Assembly (NCBI RefSeq): GCF_015350905.1
Contig: NZ_JADKRZ010000009.1
Span: 1 to 64,000, forward strand
Length of the DNA: 64,000 nucleotides
Source: Curtobacterium sp. VKM Ac-2865
GTDB lineage: Bacteria; Actinomycetota; Actinomycetes; Actinomycetales; Microbacteriaceae
Direction of reading: 5' to 3'
The position numbers were made by a program, and so were the translations under genes. A model generated the notes under the pieces. It was not told the DNA's origin and did not search any database. It worked only from the letters and a program-made list of their open reading frames with translations. Shown here in pieces: positions 52,083 to 59,850 of the stretch (positions are counted from its first letter, which is position 1; each line of letters starts with the position of its first letter).

Positions 52083-53150
52083 ATGGGATTCGGGTCATGG
52101 GGCGGCGGCATCGTCCTGCTGGTCGCGGCGGTGCTGTGGCTCGTGTACCTGATGCCCTCGTGGGCGGCACGGCGTGAGTACCTCGCCACCGAGCGGAACG
52201 CCATCCGACTGCAGCAGACCCTGCGCATCCTCGCGCAGACCGCCGAGCTGCCGGACGAGGTGCGCATCGAGATGAACGCGAAGTCCCTCGCCGAGGCGCA
52301 GAAGGTCGCGAAGTCGGAAGAAGCCAAGCGCGCCGCGATCGTCCGCGCGCACGAGGCCGCCCGTCAGCGCGAGATCACCCGTCGACTGGCCGAACAGGCC
52401 CCTGCGCTCGAGAAGGCGTCCTCCGTGCCAGCACTCACCGCCATGCGCATGCGTCGTTCCCGACTCGGCGCGACCCTGCTCGGCACCCTCGGTCTCGTCG
52501 TGGCGCTCGTCGTCCTCGTCGCGGTCCCCTCGGCCTGGCTCGTCGCCGTCGCCGGCATCGTCGCCGCCGGTGGGTCCGCAGCCGTCCTCGCCCAGCTGCA
52601 CCAGGTGGCCCAGGCACGGAAGACCCGTGCCGCAGCGTCCGCGCCGGACGCCACCCGAGCCTCCAGGCCGGCCAGTGCGTGGACGGACCCGGCACCGCCG
52701 CTGCGGACGGAGACCGTCGCCGAGCCGTCCGAGACGGACCGCAGCTGGACGCCGGCACGCGTGCCGAAGCCCCTCTACGTGGAGCGGCCCGCCGCTCCCG
52801 CTGCCGCACCGGAGTCGTCGGCCGAGCTCGCTGCCCGGCTGAAGGAGCGCGTCGCCGCAGCCAAGGCCGAGGCGGACGCCGAGGCCGCTGCGATCCGGGC
52901 CGGGCAGACGGACCCGTCGCTGGCGACCGTGTCGCGGATGCGGCCCGACGTCGACGAGGCTGCGACCGCGCTGTCGGCGCACGACCAGGGCACCCTCGCG
53001 GAGCGGCTCGGGTTGCGGGCGACCGCGGAGCCGGCAGCACCGGCCGACCCGACGCCGCCAAGCAAGTGGGCCGGCATGGGCGTCATCGGGGACGACGCCT
53101 ACGAGCAGGCCGACCTCGACGCGATCATGCGGCGCCGTCGCGCGGTCTGA
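52083..53150 (+). CDS. SepX/GlpR-like actinobacterial membrane protein
   Basis: 355 residues. An N-terminal membrane helix (about 9-27) with YLMPSWAARREY is followed by a charged coiled-coil-prone region (about 35-110), two adjacent helices (about 127-170) and a long disordered, Ala/Pro-rich C-terminus ending EQADLDAIMRRRRAV. Size, topology and place after galU and rimJ match mycobacterial Rv0996 and, as I recall, SepX/GlpR proteins that recruit cell-division factors. TAGCCT (52071-52076) ends six bases before ATG (leaderless). The identification rests on synteny and topology. Confidence 0.7.
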   Translation: MGFGSWGGGIVLLVAAVLWLVYLMPSWAARREYLATERNAIRLQQTLRILAQTAELPDEVRIEMNAKSLAEAQKVAKSEEAKRAAIVRAHEAARQREITRRLAEQAPALEKASSVPALTAMRMRRSRLGATLLGTLGLVVALVVLVAVPSAWLVAVAGIVAAGGSAAVLAQLHQVAQARKTRAAASAPDATRASRPASAWTDPAPPLRTETVAEPSETDRSWTPARVPKPLYVERPAAPAAAPESSAELAARLKERVAAAKAEADAEAAAIRAGQTDPSLATVSRMRPDVDEAATALSAHDQGTLAERLGLRATAEPAAPADPTPPSKWAGMGVIGDDAYEQADLDAIMRRRRAV

Positions 53151-53223
53151 CCGACGGCACGCCCGAGGGCCGCTGGACGATTTCGGTTCCGCTCCGGGAC
53201 GGTGCTAGTGTGGTCGAGCACTT

Positions 53224-53299
53224 GGGGCTATGGCGCAGTTGGTAGCGCGTCTCGTTCGCAATGAGAAGGTCAGGGGTTCGAATCCCCTTAGCTCCACCA
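53224..53299 (+). tRNA. tRNA-Ala (anticodon CGC)
   Basis: A 76-base cloverleaf. Acceptor GGGGCTA pairs with TAGCTCC (one G-T), the anticodon stem TCTCG/TGAGA encloses TTCGCAA with anticodon CGC, and the T arm AGGGG-TTCGAAT-CCCCT is standard. CCA is encoded. Confidence 0.96.
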
Positions 53300-53304
53300 C
53301 GTGA

Positions 53305-53342
53305 CAGAACGGCCCGGAACCCCACGGTTCCGGGCCGTTCTG
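53305..53342. terminator. Terminator of the tRNA-Ala gene
   Basis: 17-base perfect arms (CAGAACGGCCCGGAACC and complement) around CCAC, starting six bases after the CCA end. Confidence 0.85.
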
Positions 53343-53457
53343 CTGTCCGGCGGTCGTGCTGTGAGGTGACGTCGGATCGTTGCGCGGGTGGTCCGGCCGT
53401 GCCACGCTGGCCCTGAGCACCGGGCAGTGTCGCCCGGGCGGACGAAGGAGTCCCGCC

Positions 53458-53904
53458 ATGACCTCGCACCTCAGCCCCTACCTGGGCTTCCGCGACGACG
53501 CCCGCCAGGCGATGGAGTTCTACCAGTCGGTGTTCGGCGGTGAACTCACCCTCGGCACCTTCGGCGAGATGCACGCCTCGGACGACCCGGACGAGGTCGA
53601 CAAGGTCATGCACGCCCAGCTCGTGGCACCGAACGGGTTCCTCCTCATGGGGTCGGACACCCCGAAGGGCATGGAGCGCTCGTCGACGAGCAACATCTCG
53701 CTGTCGGTGTCCGGGGACGACGCCGACGACCTGCGCCGGTTCTTCGCCGCGCTGTCAGCGGGCGGCACGGTCATCGAGCCGCTGACCGTCGCGCCGTGGG
53801 GCGACGAGTTCGGCATGCTGACCGACCGGTTCGGCGTGACGTGGATGGTGAACGTCACCGGGGTCGGCCCCGTGTCCTCGTCCGGGGCGGGCGTCCACGC
53901 CTGA
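53458..53904 (+). CDS. VOC/PhnB-like family protein
   Basis: 148 residues. LSPYLGFRDDARQAMEFYQS (about 5-24), FGMLTDRFGVTWMVNV near the C-terminus and the overall length match PhnB-type glyoxalase-fold proteins (demethylubiquinone-9 3-methyltransferase-like), whose function is mostly unknown. AAGGAG lies upstream of ATG. Confidence 0.87.
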   Translation: MTSHLSPYLGFRDDARQAMEFYQSVFGGELTLGTFGEMHASDDPDEVDKVMHAQLVAPNGFLLMGSDTPKGMERSSTSNISLSVSGDDADDLRRFFAALSAGGTVIEPLTVAPWGDEFGMLTDRFGVTWMVNVTGVGPVSSSGAGVHA

Positions 53905-53985
53905 CCGGCTGGGCATGACCCTCGGCGCGCAGCCGTCCGCGCGTCCCGTCGTCTGTCGGAGGGCGTCCCGTACGCTGACGGGGTC

Positions 53986-55059
53986 ATGACTTCCTCGTTC
54001 ACGCGTCGTTCGCTCCTGTCCCTCGCGGGTGTCGCCGGCATCGGCTTCGTCGCCGCGGCCTGCTCGTCGGACTCCCCGAAGGGCTCCGGCGCGTCCTCGG
54101 CTGCGGCCGGTGGGTCAGGTGCCGCGGGTCAGGCGTCCGGCGCGGCCTCGCGTCCGGCCACGGGTTCGGGTTCGGCCAAGGCCACCGCGAAGGCCCTCGC
54201 GCCCGCGCAGGTCCCGCTCACCGGTGGCGTCACGGTCACGGTGACCGGTGCCGGGCTCGCCGCGGTCCGCGGTGTCACCGTCGGTGGTGTCCCCGCGCGT
54301 GACGTCAAGGCGACCGCCACGAAGGTGACCTTCACCGCCCCGCACCAGGCGATGTACACGGCGGGTGACGCCGACGTCGCGCTCTTCGCCGACGCGATCG
54401 CCCCGGTCGCCTCGGCGAACCAGAGCTCGGACGGCAACGGCAGCGCCGCGAACGACGGCCAGAGCGGTTCGACGCAGGCCGACGCCGCGACGACCACGCC
54501 GGCTGCCCCGGCGACGCCGGACGCGTCCGCCGCCCTCGCCACGACGACGCTCGCGTACGCGACGCTCACCGCGGTCGACCGTCAGCTCGAGTACGCGATG
54601 CGGCACTGGAAGGACTACAACCTCGCCGAGTACGGCACCATGAACCCGATCGGTGGCGACTGCGCGAACTACGTCAGCCAGACGCTCATCGCCCGCGGGT
54701 GGAAGCAGCGCGACGACTGGTACAACCGTTCGGCCGGCGCAGCGCACTCGGCCACGTGGACGTACTGCCCGACGATGGACCCGTGGCTCGACGCCAACGC
54801 GGCGACGTTCGGCCTGACGCGGCGCTCCCTCGACGAGCGGGACAAGGTCAAGGTCGGGGACATCGTCTTCTACGACTGGAACCACAACGACTCCCCGGAC
54901 CACACCACCATCGTGTCCGAGGTCTTCACCGAACCCGACGGCACGATCCGCATCAAGTCGGCCAGCCACAACCAGGACGGCCCCTACCGCGACCTCGACG
55001 AGATGATCACGGTGCAGCACCCGGGCGGCACCGCCTGGTTCCACACGTTCGACGCCTAG
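53986..55059 (+). CDS. Exported lipoprotein with amidase-like (Amidase_6) domain
   Basis: 357 residues. TRRSLLSLAG is a twin-arginine signal followed by a lipobox AAAC (Cys about 26), so probably Tat-exported and lipidated. An Ala/Gly/Ser-rich linker and an IPT/TIG-like beta domain (about 75-140) precede a C-terminal putative amidase domain with GGDCANYVSQTLIARGW (catalytic Cys, about 224) and SPDHTTIVSEV (His). It may cleave peptidoglycan or a surface peptide. TACGCT lies 9 bases upstream of ATG. Confidence 0.83.
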   Translation: MTSSFTRRSLLSLAGVAGIGFVAAACSSDSPKGSGASSAAAGGSGAAGQASGAASRPATGSGSAKATAKALAPAQVPLTGGVTVTVTGAGLAAVRGVTVGGVPARDVKATATKVTFTAPHQAMYTAGDADVALFADAIAPVASANQSSDGNGSAANDGQSGSTQADAATTTPAAPATPDASAALATTTLAYATLTAVDRQLEYAMRHWKDYNLAEYGTMNPIGGDCANYVSQTLIARGWKQRDDWYNRSAGAAHSATWTYCPTMDPWLDANAATFGLTRRSLDERDKVKVGDIVFYDWNHNDSPDHTTIVSEVFTEPDGTIRIKSASHNQDGPYRDLDEMITVQHPGGTAWFHTFDA

Positions 55060-55086
55060 CGCGTCCCGCCCCGCAGGGCTCGCGCC

Positions 55087-56316
55087 TCAGGGGTACCCGA
55101 GGAACCAGAGCAGCACGACGGCCACCGGCTGCAGGCCCACCCCGACGCACAACCACGTCACCGCCCGACGCCGCGTCCGGACGAACACGTCCGACCTCAG
55201 GAGCGGCGCCGTCGGCATGAGCAACCGCGGCAGGCTCTGCTGCGGCAGGAACACCGCGACCAGGTAGAGCACGTACGCACCCGCGAACCCGACGACCTCT
55301 GGTCCGAGCGCTCGGACGTCACGGCGCCGGAAGAACCACAGCGCTCCGGCCAGCACCGCCACGACGAGCACGATGCCGAGCGGCCCGAGCCACCGTCCCG
55401 CCATCACGAACCACGGCGTCAACGGCGCGAAGTGCTGCCGGCCGACGAACCCCACCCACCACGACAACTCCGTCGCCAGGTAGGCGTCCGACCGGCCGGT
55501 CACCGCGCCGGCGACCACCGGCCACGCGAGCCCGGCCGCGGCGACGACGAGCCCCGCCACGACGATCGCCGCCCGGTCGCGCCAGGGGAAGCCCCCGGCA
55601 GCCCGACCATCGCGCATCCAGGCGACCCACCGCACGACGAGGTGCACCGCGAGGGCGACCGCGAGCGCCAGCACCCCGGGCTTCGTGAACGCCGCGACCG
55701 TCCCGAGCACCGCGACCAGCCAGTACCGCCGGCGCACCAGCGCGAGCAGCCCGCCGAACAGCAGCAGCAGCACCGTGCTCTCCGCGTAGGCGACCTGCAG
55801 CAGGAACCCCGTCGGCCCGAACGCGAACAGCGCCGTCGCCCAGCGCGCGCGGTACGGGTTGCCGACGGCGAGCACCAGGCGGTACAGCAGCACGCAGGCG
55901 CCGGCTCCGGCGAGGCTCGCCACGACGACACCGGCGACCCAGAACGACCCGCCGGTGACCGTCATCACCACGCGCACGAGCGCCGGGAACACCGGCAGGA
56001 ACGCCCACGGGTTCGGCAGGACGTGGCCGGCGCCGTCCGTCGGAAGGGTCCGCGGGTAGCCGTGCTCGGCGATGGTCCGGTAGAAGGACGCGTCCCACGA
56101 GCCGGAGAAGGTCGCGAAGGAGGGATCACGGCGGTACGACGCGAAGTCCCAGCCGTTCGCCGTCGCGACGACGAACATCGTCACGAGCAGCGCCGTGCTG
56201 ACGACCCGGGAGCCCAGCCAGATCACGAGCGGCGCGGTCCACCCGCTGTGCCGTCCCGTCATCAGGGTGCGGACACCCGGACGGGAGGCCCGGGTCGTCT
56301 CCGCCACGCTCGTCAC
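55087..56316 (-). CDS. PIG-V-type mannosyltransferase-like membrane protein
   Basis: 409 residues with about nine to ten membrane helices. The lumenal-loop motif WDASFYRTIAEHGYP (about 74-88) and the NPWAFLPVFPAL helix start match PIG-V/GPI-mannosyltransferase-like GT-C enzymes, which in actinobacteria use polyprenyl-phosphate sugars to glycosylate proteins or glycolipids. GTG start. The exact acceptor is unknown. Confidence 0.82.
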   Translation of the reverse strand: MTSVAETTRASRPGVRTLMTGRHSGWTAPLVIWLGSRVVSTALLVTMFVVATANGWDFASYRRDPSFATFSGSWDASFYRTIAEHGYPRTLPTDGAGHVLPNPWAFLPVFPALVRVVMTVTGGSFWVAGVVVASLAGAGACVLLYRLVLAVGNPYRARWATALFAFGPTGFLLQVAYAESTVLLLLFGGLLALVRRRYWLVAVLGTVAAFTKPGVLALAVALAVHLVVRWVAWMRDGRAAGGFPWRDRAAIVVAGLVVAAAGLAWPVVAGAVTGRSDAYLATELSWWVGFVGRQHFAPLTPWFVMAGRWLGPLGIVLVVAVLAGALWFFRRRDVRALGPEVVGFAGAYVLYLVAVFLPQQSLPRLLMPTAPLLRSDVFVRTRRRAVTWLCVGVGLQPVAVVLLWFLGYP

Positions 56317-56432
56317 CCGGACGATCCTCGCAGACCAGGGCCGTTGTCCGGTCCGCGACGACGATCAGCAGACGCCGAGGTGGACGGGCGTTGCCTCGGA
56401 CAGACCCTGGAACACCCTTCGAGAGGAACACC

Positions 56433-57284
56433 ATGCCGTTCATCACCGTCGGCGCCGAGAACGGGCACGACATCGACCTGCACTACGACGACTTCGGGTC
56501 GGGCGACCCCGTCGTGCTCATCCACGGCTGGCCGTTGTCCGGTCGCTCGTGGGAGGGCCAGGTCCCGGCGCTCGTCGAGGCCGGCCACCGCGTCATCGCC
56601 TACGACCGCCGTGGCTTCGGTCAGTCGTCGCAGCCCTGGAACGGGTACGACTACGACACCTTCGCCGCCGACCTGAACACGCTCATCGACCAGCTCGGGC
56701 TGCAGAACGTCACGCTGATCGGCTTCTCGATGGGCGGCGGTGAGCTCGCGCGCTACGTCTCGACGTACGGCACGGGCAAGGTCGCCAAGCTCGTCTTCGC
56801 CAGCGCCGTCCCGCCGTACCTCTGGAAGTCGGACGAGAACCCGGAGGGCGGCGTCGACCAGGACCTCGCCGACTGGTTCTCGAACGGCATCACCGGCGAC
56901 CGCCCGGCGTTCCTGCACGAGTTCATCGACATGTTCTACACGGCCGGCGGCAAGCCCTCGCTCGTGAAGAAGCCCCTCGTCAGCGAGGACCAGCGGGCCT
57001 ACGACCTGGCGATCGCCGAACTGGCCTCGCCGAAGGGCACGCTCGACTGCACGGCCGCGTTCGCGACGACGGACTTCCGTGACGACCTGACCAAGGTCGA
57101 CGTCCCGACGCTCGTCATCCACGGTGACTCCGACGGCATCGTGCCGTTCGAGGTCTCCGGGCAGCGCACCGCCGCCGCGATCCCGAACGCGCAGACCCAC
57201 GTCATCGAGGGCGGCCCGCACGGCGTCCTCGCGTCGCACCGCGACGAGTGGAACCAGGTCGTCCTGCGCTTCCTCGCGTCCTGA
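56433..57284 (+). CDS. Alpha/beta hydrolase, non-heme chloroperoxidase-like
   Basis: 283 residues. The oxyanion-hole motif HGWPLSGRSWEGQ (about 30-42), nucleophile GFSMGGGE (Ser about 98), an acid Asp in VIHGDSDGIVPFE and a His in GGPHGVL make a complete catalytic triad. The sequence resembles cofactor-free haloperoxidases/arylesterases. GAGAGGA precedes ATG. Physiological substrate unknown. Confidence 0.88.
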   Translation: MPFITVGAENGHDIDLHYDDFGSGDPVVLIHGWPLSGRSWEGQVPALVEAGHRVIAYDRRGFGQSSQPWNGYDYDTFAADLNTLIDQLGLQNVTLIGFSMGGGELARYVSTYGTGKVAKLVFASAVPPYLWKSDENPEGGVDQDLADWFSNGITGDRPAFLHEFIDMFYTAGGKPSLVKKPLVSEDQRAYDLAIAELASPKGTLDCTAAFATTDFRDDLTKVDVPTLVIHGDSDGIVPFEVSGQRTAAAIPNAQTHVIEGGPHGVLASHRDEWNQVVLRFLAS

Positions 57285-57333
57285 CGCGCTCCCCGCGCTG
57301 ACGCGTGCCTGACGCGCGCTGACCCGCGCGTCG

Positions 57334-57386
57334 AGGGAGCAGCAATGGTCGGGTCCATCTCGTGGACCCGACCATTGCTGCTCCCT
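57334..57386. terminator. Long perfect hairpin between hydrolase and GH2 genes
   Basis: Perfect 24-bp arms (57334-57357 and 57363-57386) around TCTCG, between two convergent genes. Its sequence is unlike the GGGAGGCTCG family. Confidence 0.85.
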
Positions 57387-57402
57387 GGGACGAGCCTCCT
57401 GG

Positions 57403-59259
57403 CTAGTGCCCGGTGACCGCGCGCCGGATCTGCTCGATCGGGACCTTCGGGGTGCGGTCGGCGTTCAGCAGGCCGTTCGTCTCCTGCATCGTGTCCGTGA
57501 GTTGCGTGTAGCAGGACCCGGCGAGGAACGAGCTCGCACGGATCGCGTCGTAGAGCGCGGTGATGCGGGCGATCCAGTCGTCGCCGTCGCTGGCCGAGGT
57601 GTAGCCCCAGGCGTCCTCGCGCTTCGAGCCGGGCTGGTAGTTCACCCCGCCGAACTCGGTCAGCATCACCGGCTGGCCCAGGTCCTCCGCCCCGCCGACG
57701 AGCACGCGCCGGTCGGCCGGACCCATCCCGTGGAACAGCTCGGAGCGCGCGGTGTCGTCGGCGTAGGTCGCCGCGAGCCGGGTGCCGTCGCCCTCGTAGT
57801 CGTGGACCGTGATGATGTCCGAGTCGGGGTGTTCCCACCCGTCGTTCGAGATGACCGGACGGGTTGAGTCGATGGCTCGGGTCACGTCGGCGAGCGACCG
57901 GGCGTAGGCCTGCTGCGCCGGGTCCGTGGCGATGTGCTGCACGCCCCAGCTCTCGTTCGCGGGGACCCAGGTGACGATGGAGGGGTGCGAGGCGTCGCGC
58001 TCGACGGCGTCCATCCACTCCCGCATCAGCCGCTGGACGGCTCGCGGGGAGAACTCGTAGGCGCCGGGGGCCTCGCCCCAGACGAGCAGCCCGAGGCGGT
58101 CCGCCCAGTACAGGAACCGCGGGTCCTCGATCTTCTGGTGGTTCCGGGCCGCGTTGAAGCCGAGCTCCTTGATGAGCTCGACCTCGCGGCGCAGGGCCGC
58201 GCGCGACGGTGCTGCGAGGTGCGAGTCCGGCCAGTAGCCCTGGTTGAGGACGCTGCGGACGTCGTGGCTCCGGCCGTTGAGCAGGAACGCGCCGCCGTCG
58301 ACCCCCACGGTGCGGACGCCGAAGTACGACGCCACGGTGTCGATCGGCTCGCCGTCGCGGGAGAGCAGGGCGACGGTGGCGTCGACCAAGCGGGGGTGCT
58401 CCGGCGACCAGTGCAGCTCGTCCTCGGCCTGCCCGTTCGCCTGGCGGGAGAGGGGCACGAGGACGTCGAACTCGGTGGCGGTGTCGCCGACGGTGGACTC
58501 GATCGTCGCGAGGTGCTCGTCGTGCTCGTCCCAGCGGGCCTCGACGCGCAGCCGTTCCCCGCCCGCCCGGACCCCGGCGAAGCGGACCGTCAGCCGGAGC
58601 GTCGCGTGGTCGACGTTCGTCCAGCGGAGGTACGCGATGGACGCACTCGGCACGGCTTCGAGCCAGACGGTCTGCCAGATCCCGGTGGTGCGGCGGTACC
58701 AGATGGTGTGCGGGTCCTCGTGCCAGTCCTGCTTGCCACGGGGCTGCGTCAGGTCGTGCGGGTCGTCCTCGGCCCGGACGACCAGGGTGTGTTCGGCATC
58801 GGGGTCCGTGCCGAGGGCGTCGGTGACGTCGAACGCGAACGGGGTGTGACCGCCCTCGTGCTCGCCGATGAACTGGCCGTCGATCCAGACCCGGGCGCGG
58901 TGGTCGACGGCGCCGAAGTGCAGCACCAGCCGGGGGGCGGTGTCGCTGAGGCCGGCGGCGTCGAGGTCGCTGCGGGTGATCGTGCGGGAGTACCAGACGA
59001 CGGGGTGGAAGCCCGGTTCGTCGATGCCCGACGCCACGGACTCGGGCGGGAACGGCACGGTGATGTCACGAGCGTCGGGGAAGCCCGACCGCCAGGCGCT
59101 GTCGTCGCCGTCGTTCCGGAACGACCACGTGCCGTCGAGGTCGGCCCAGTGCTCGCGGAGCATCTGGGGCCGGGGGTACGTGCCGTCCTGCTGGGTGGCG
59201 AGGGGGAGGCCTGTTGATGCGCTGGTGGATGCGGCGACGGTGCCGTCGAGCGTGCTCAT
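57403..59259 (-). CDS. Glycoside hydrolase family 2 (beta-glucuronidase/galactosidase type)
   Basis: 618 residues. An N-terminal sugar-binding jelly roll (ending GGHTPFAFDVT), an Ig-like domain, and a TIM barrel. The acid/base Glu is in WVPANESWG (about 434) and the nucleophile Glu in MLTEFGGV (about 533). GH2 covers beta-galactosidase, -glucuronidase and -mannosidase; length and layout fit a compact beta-glucuronidase-like or beta-galactosidase enzyme. It lacks a signal peptide, so it acts on imported sugars. Palindromic sites lie just upstream. Confidence 0.85.
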   Translation of the reverse strand: MSTLDGTVAASTSASTGLPLATQQDGTYPRPQMLREHWADLDGTWSFRNDGDDSAWRSGFPDARDITVPFPPESVASGIDEPGFHPVVWYSRTITRSDLDAAGLSDTAPRLVLHFGAVDHRARVWIDGQFIGEHEGGHTPFAFDVTDALGTDPDAEHTLVVRAEDDPHDLTQPRGKQDWHEDPHTIWYRRTTGIWQTVWLEAVPSASIAYLRWTNVDHATLRLTVRFAGVRAGGERLRVEARWDEHDEHLATIESTVGDTATEFDVLVPLSRQANGQAEDELHWSPEHPRLVDATVALLSRDGEPIDTVASYFGVRTVGVDGGAFLLNGRSHDVRSVLNQGYWPDSHLAAPSRAALRREVELIKELGFNAARNHQKIEDPRFLYWADRLGLLVWGEAPGAYEFSPRAVQRLMREWMDAVERDASHPSIVTWVPANESWGVQHIATDPAQQAYARSLADVTRAIDSTRPVISNDGWEHPDSDIITVHDYEGDGTRLAATYADDTARSELFHGMGPADRRVLVGGAEDLGQPVMLTEFGGVNYQPGSKREDAWGYTSASDGDDWIARITALYDAIRASSFLAGSCYTQLTDTMQETNGLLNADRTPKVPIEQIRRAVTGH

Positions 59260-59280
59260 GGCTCCATGCTGGCGCATCGG

Positions 59281-59308
59281 TACATCGTTGTAAACCGTTG
59301 CTGGCAAC
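59281..59308. promoter_or_regulatory. Two palindromes upstream of the GH2 gene
   Basis: TACATCGTTGTA (TACA-N4-TGTA, 59281-59292) and GTTGC-TG-GCAAC (59297-59308), separated by four bases and overlapping the likely promoter of the GH2 gene. The look is that of LacI-type operators. No LacI gene lies in the window. Confidence 0.5.
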
Positions 59309-59317
59309 CGCACGCGT

Positions 59318-59383
59318 GCCCGATCGCCGGCCCGATCACCGGCCCGATCAGTCTCGGCGTCTCTGCGTCTCGGCGTCTCGGCG
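59318..59383. repeat. Two short tandem repeats between GH2 and MaoC genes
   Basis: GCCCGATC occurs three times with 12-base spacing (59318, 59330, 59342). It is followed directly by four 8-base units TCTCGGCG (one TCTCTGCG) at 59352-59383. The array ends seven bases before the MaoC stop codon. Confidence 0.8.
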
Positions 59384-59390
59384 GGTCGCG

Positions 59391-59846
59391 TCAGCCGATC
59401 GCTGCGTCGCGCGTCAGGACCATGACGTCCATGCGTCCCTGCTGGACGACCAGGTCGTGCTGGTTCCGGAGCGTGACCTGGCGTTCGACGATGCCGGTCG
59501 TGCCGGAGCTGGTCAGACGCGTCGACAGGATCTCGACCTGACACGTGACCGTGTCCCCGATGAAGACCGGCGCCGTGAAGCGCCACTGGTCGATCCCGAG
59601 CAGCGCGACCGCGGAGCCCTCGAACACGCCGGTGCGGGCGATCAGCCCCACGCAGAGCGAGGCACCGAGCATCCCGTGCACGATCCGCTGGCCGTACCGG
59701 GTCTGCGCGGCGAACTCGACGTCCGTGTGCACCTGGTTGTTGTCGTTCGTCCACGAGGCGAACGACACCACGTCGGCCTCGGTGATCGTGCGACCCGGGG
59801 TCGTGAAGGTCTGTCCGGCGACGAGGTCCTCGAGGTAGTGGGGCAC
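59391..59846 (-). CDS. MaoC-like hot-dog dehydratase
   Basis: 151 residues, single hot-dog domain. ADVVSFASWTNDNNQVHTD (about 24-42) and YGQRIVHGMLGASL are the MaoC/(R)-specific enoyl-CoA hydratase pattern with the catalytic Asp/His. It probably hydrates an enoyl thioester. GTG start preceded by a GAGG stretch; the long open frame upstream is the shadow of the CHAD gene. It follows that gene on the same strand after four bases and is likely cotranscribed. Confidence 0.85.
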   Translation of the reverse strand: MPHYLEDLVAGQTFTTPGRTITEADVVSFASWTNDNNQVHTDVEFAAQTRYGQRIVHGMLGASLCVGLIARTGVFEGSAVALLGIDQWRFTAPVFIGDTVTCQVEILSTRLTSSGTTGIVERQVTLRNQHDLVVQQGRMDVMVLTRDAAIG

Positions 59847-59850
59847 GCCC

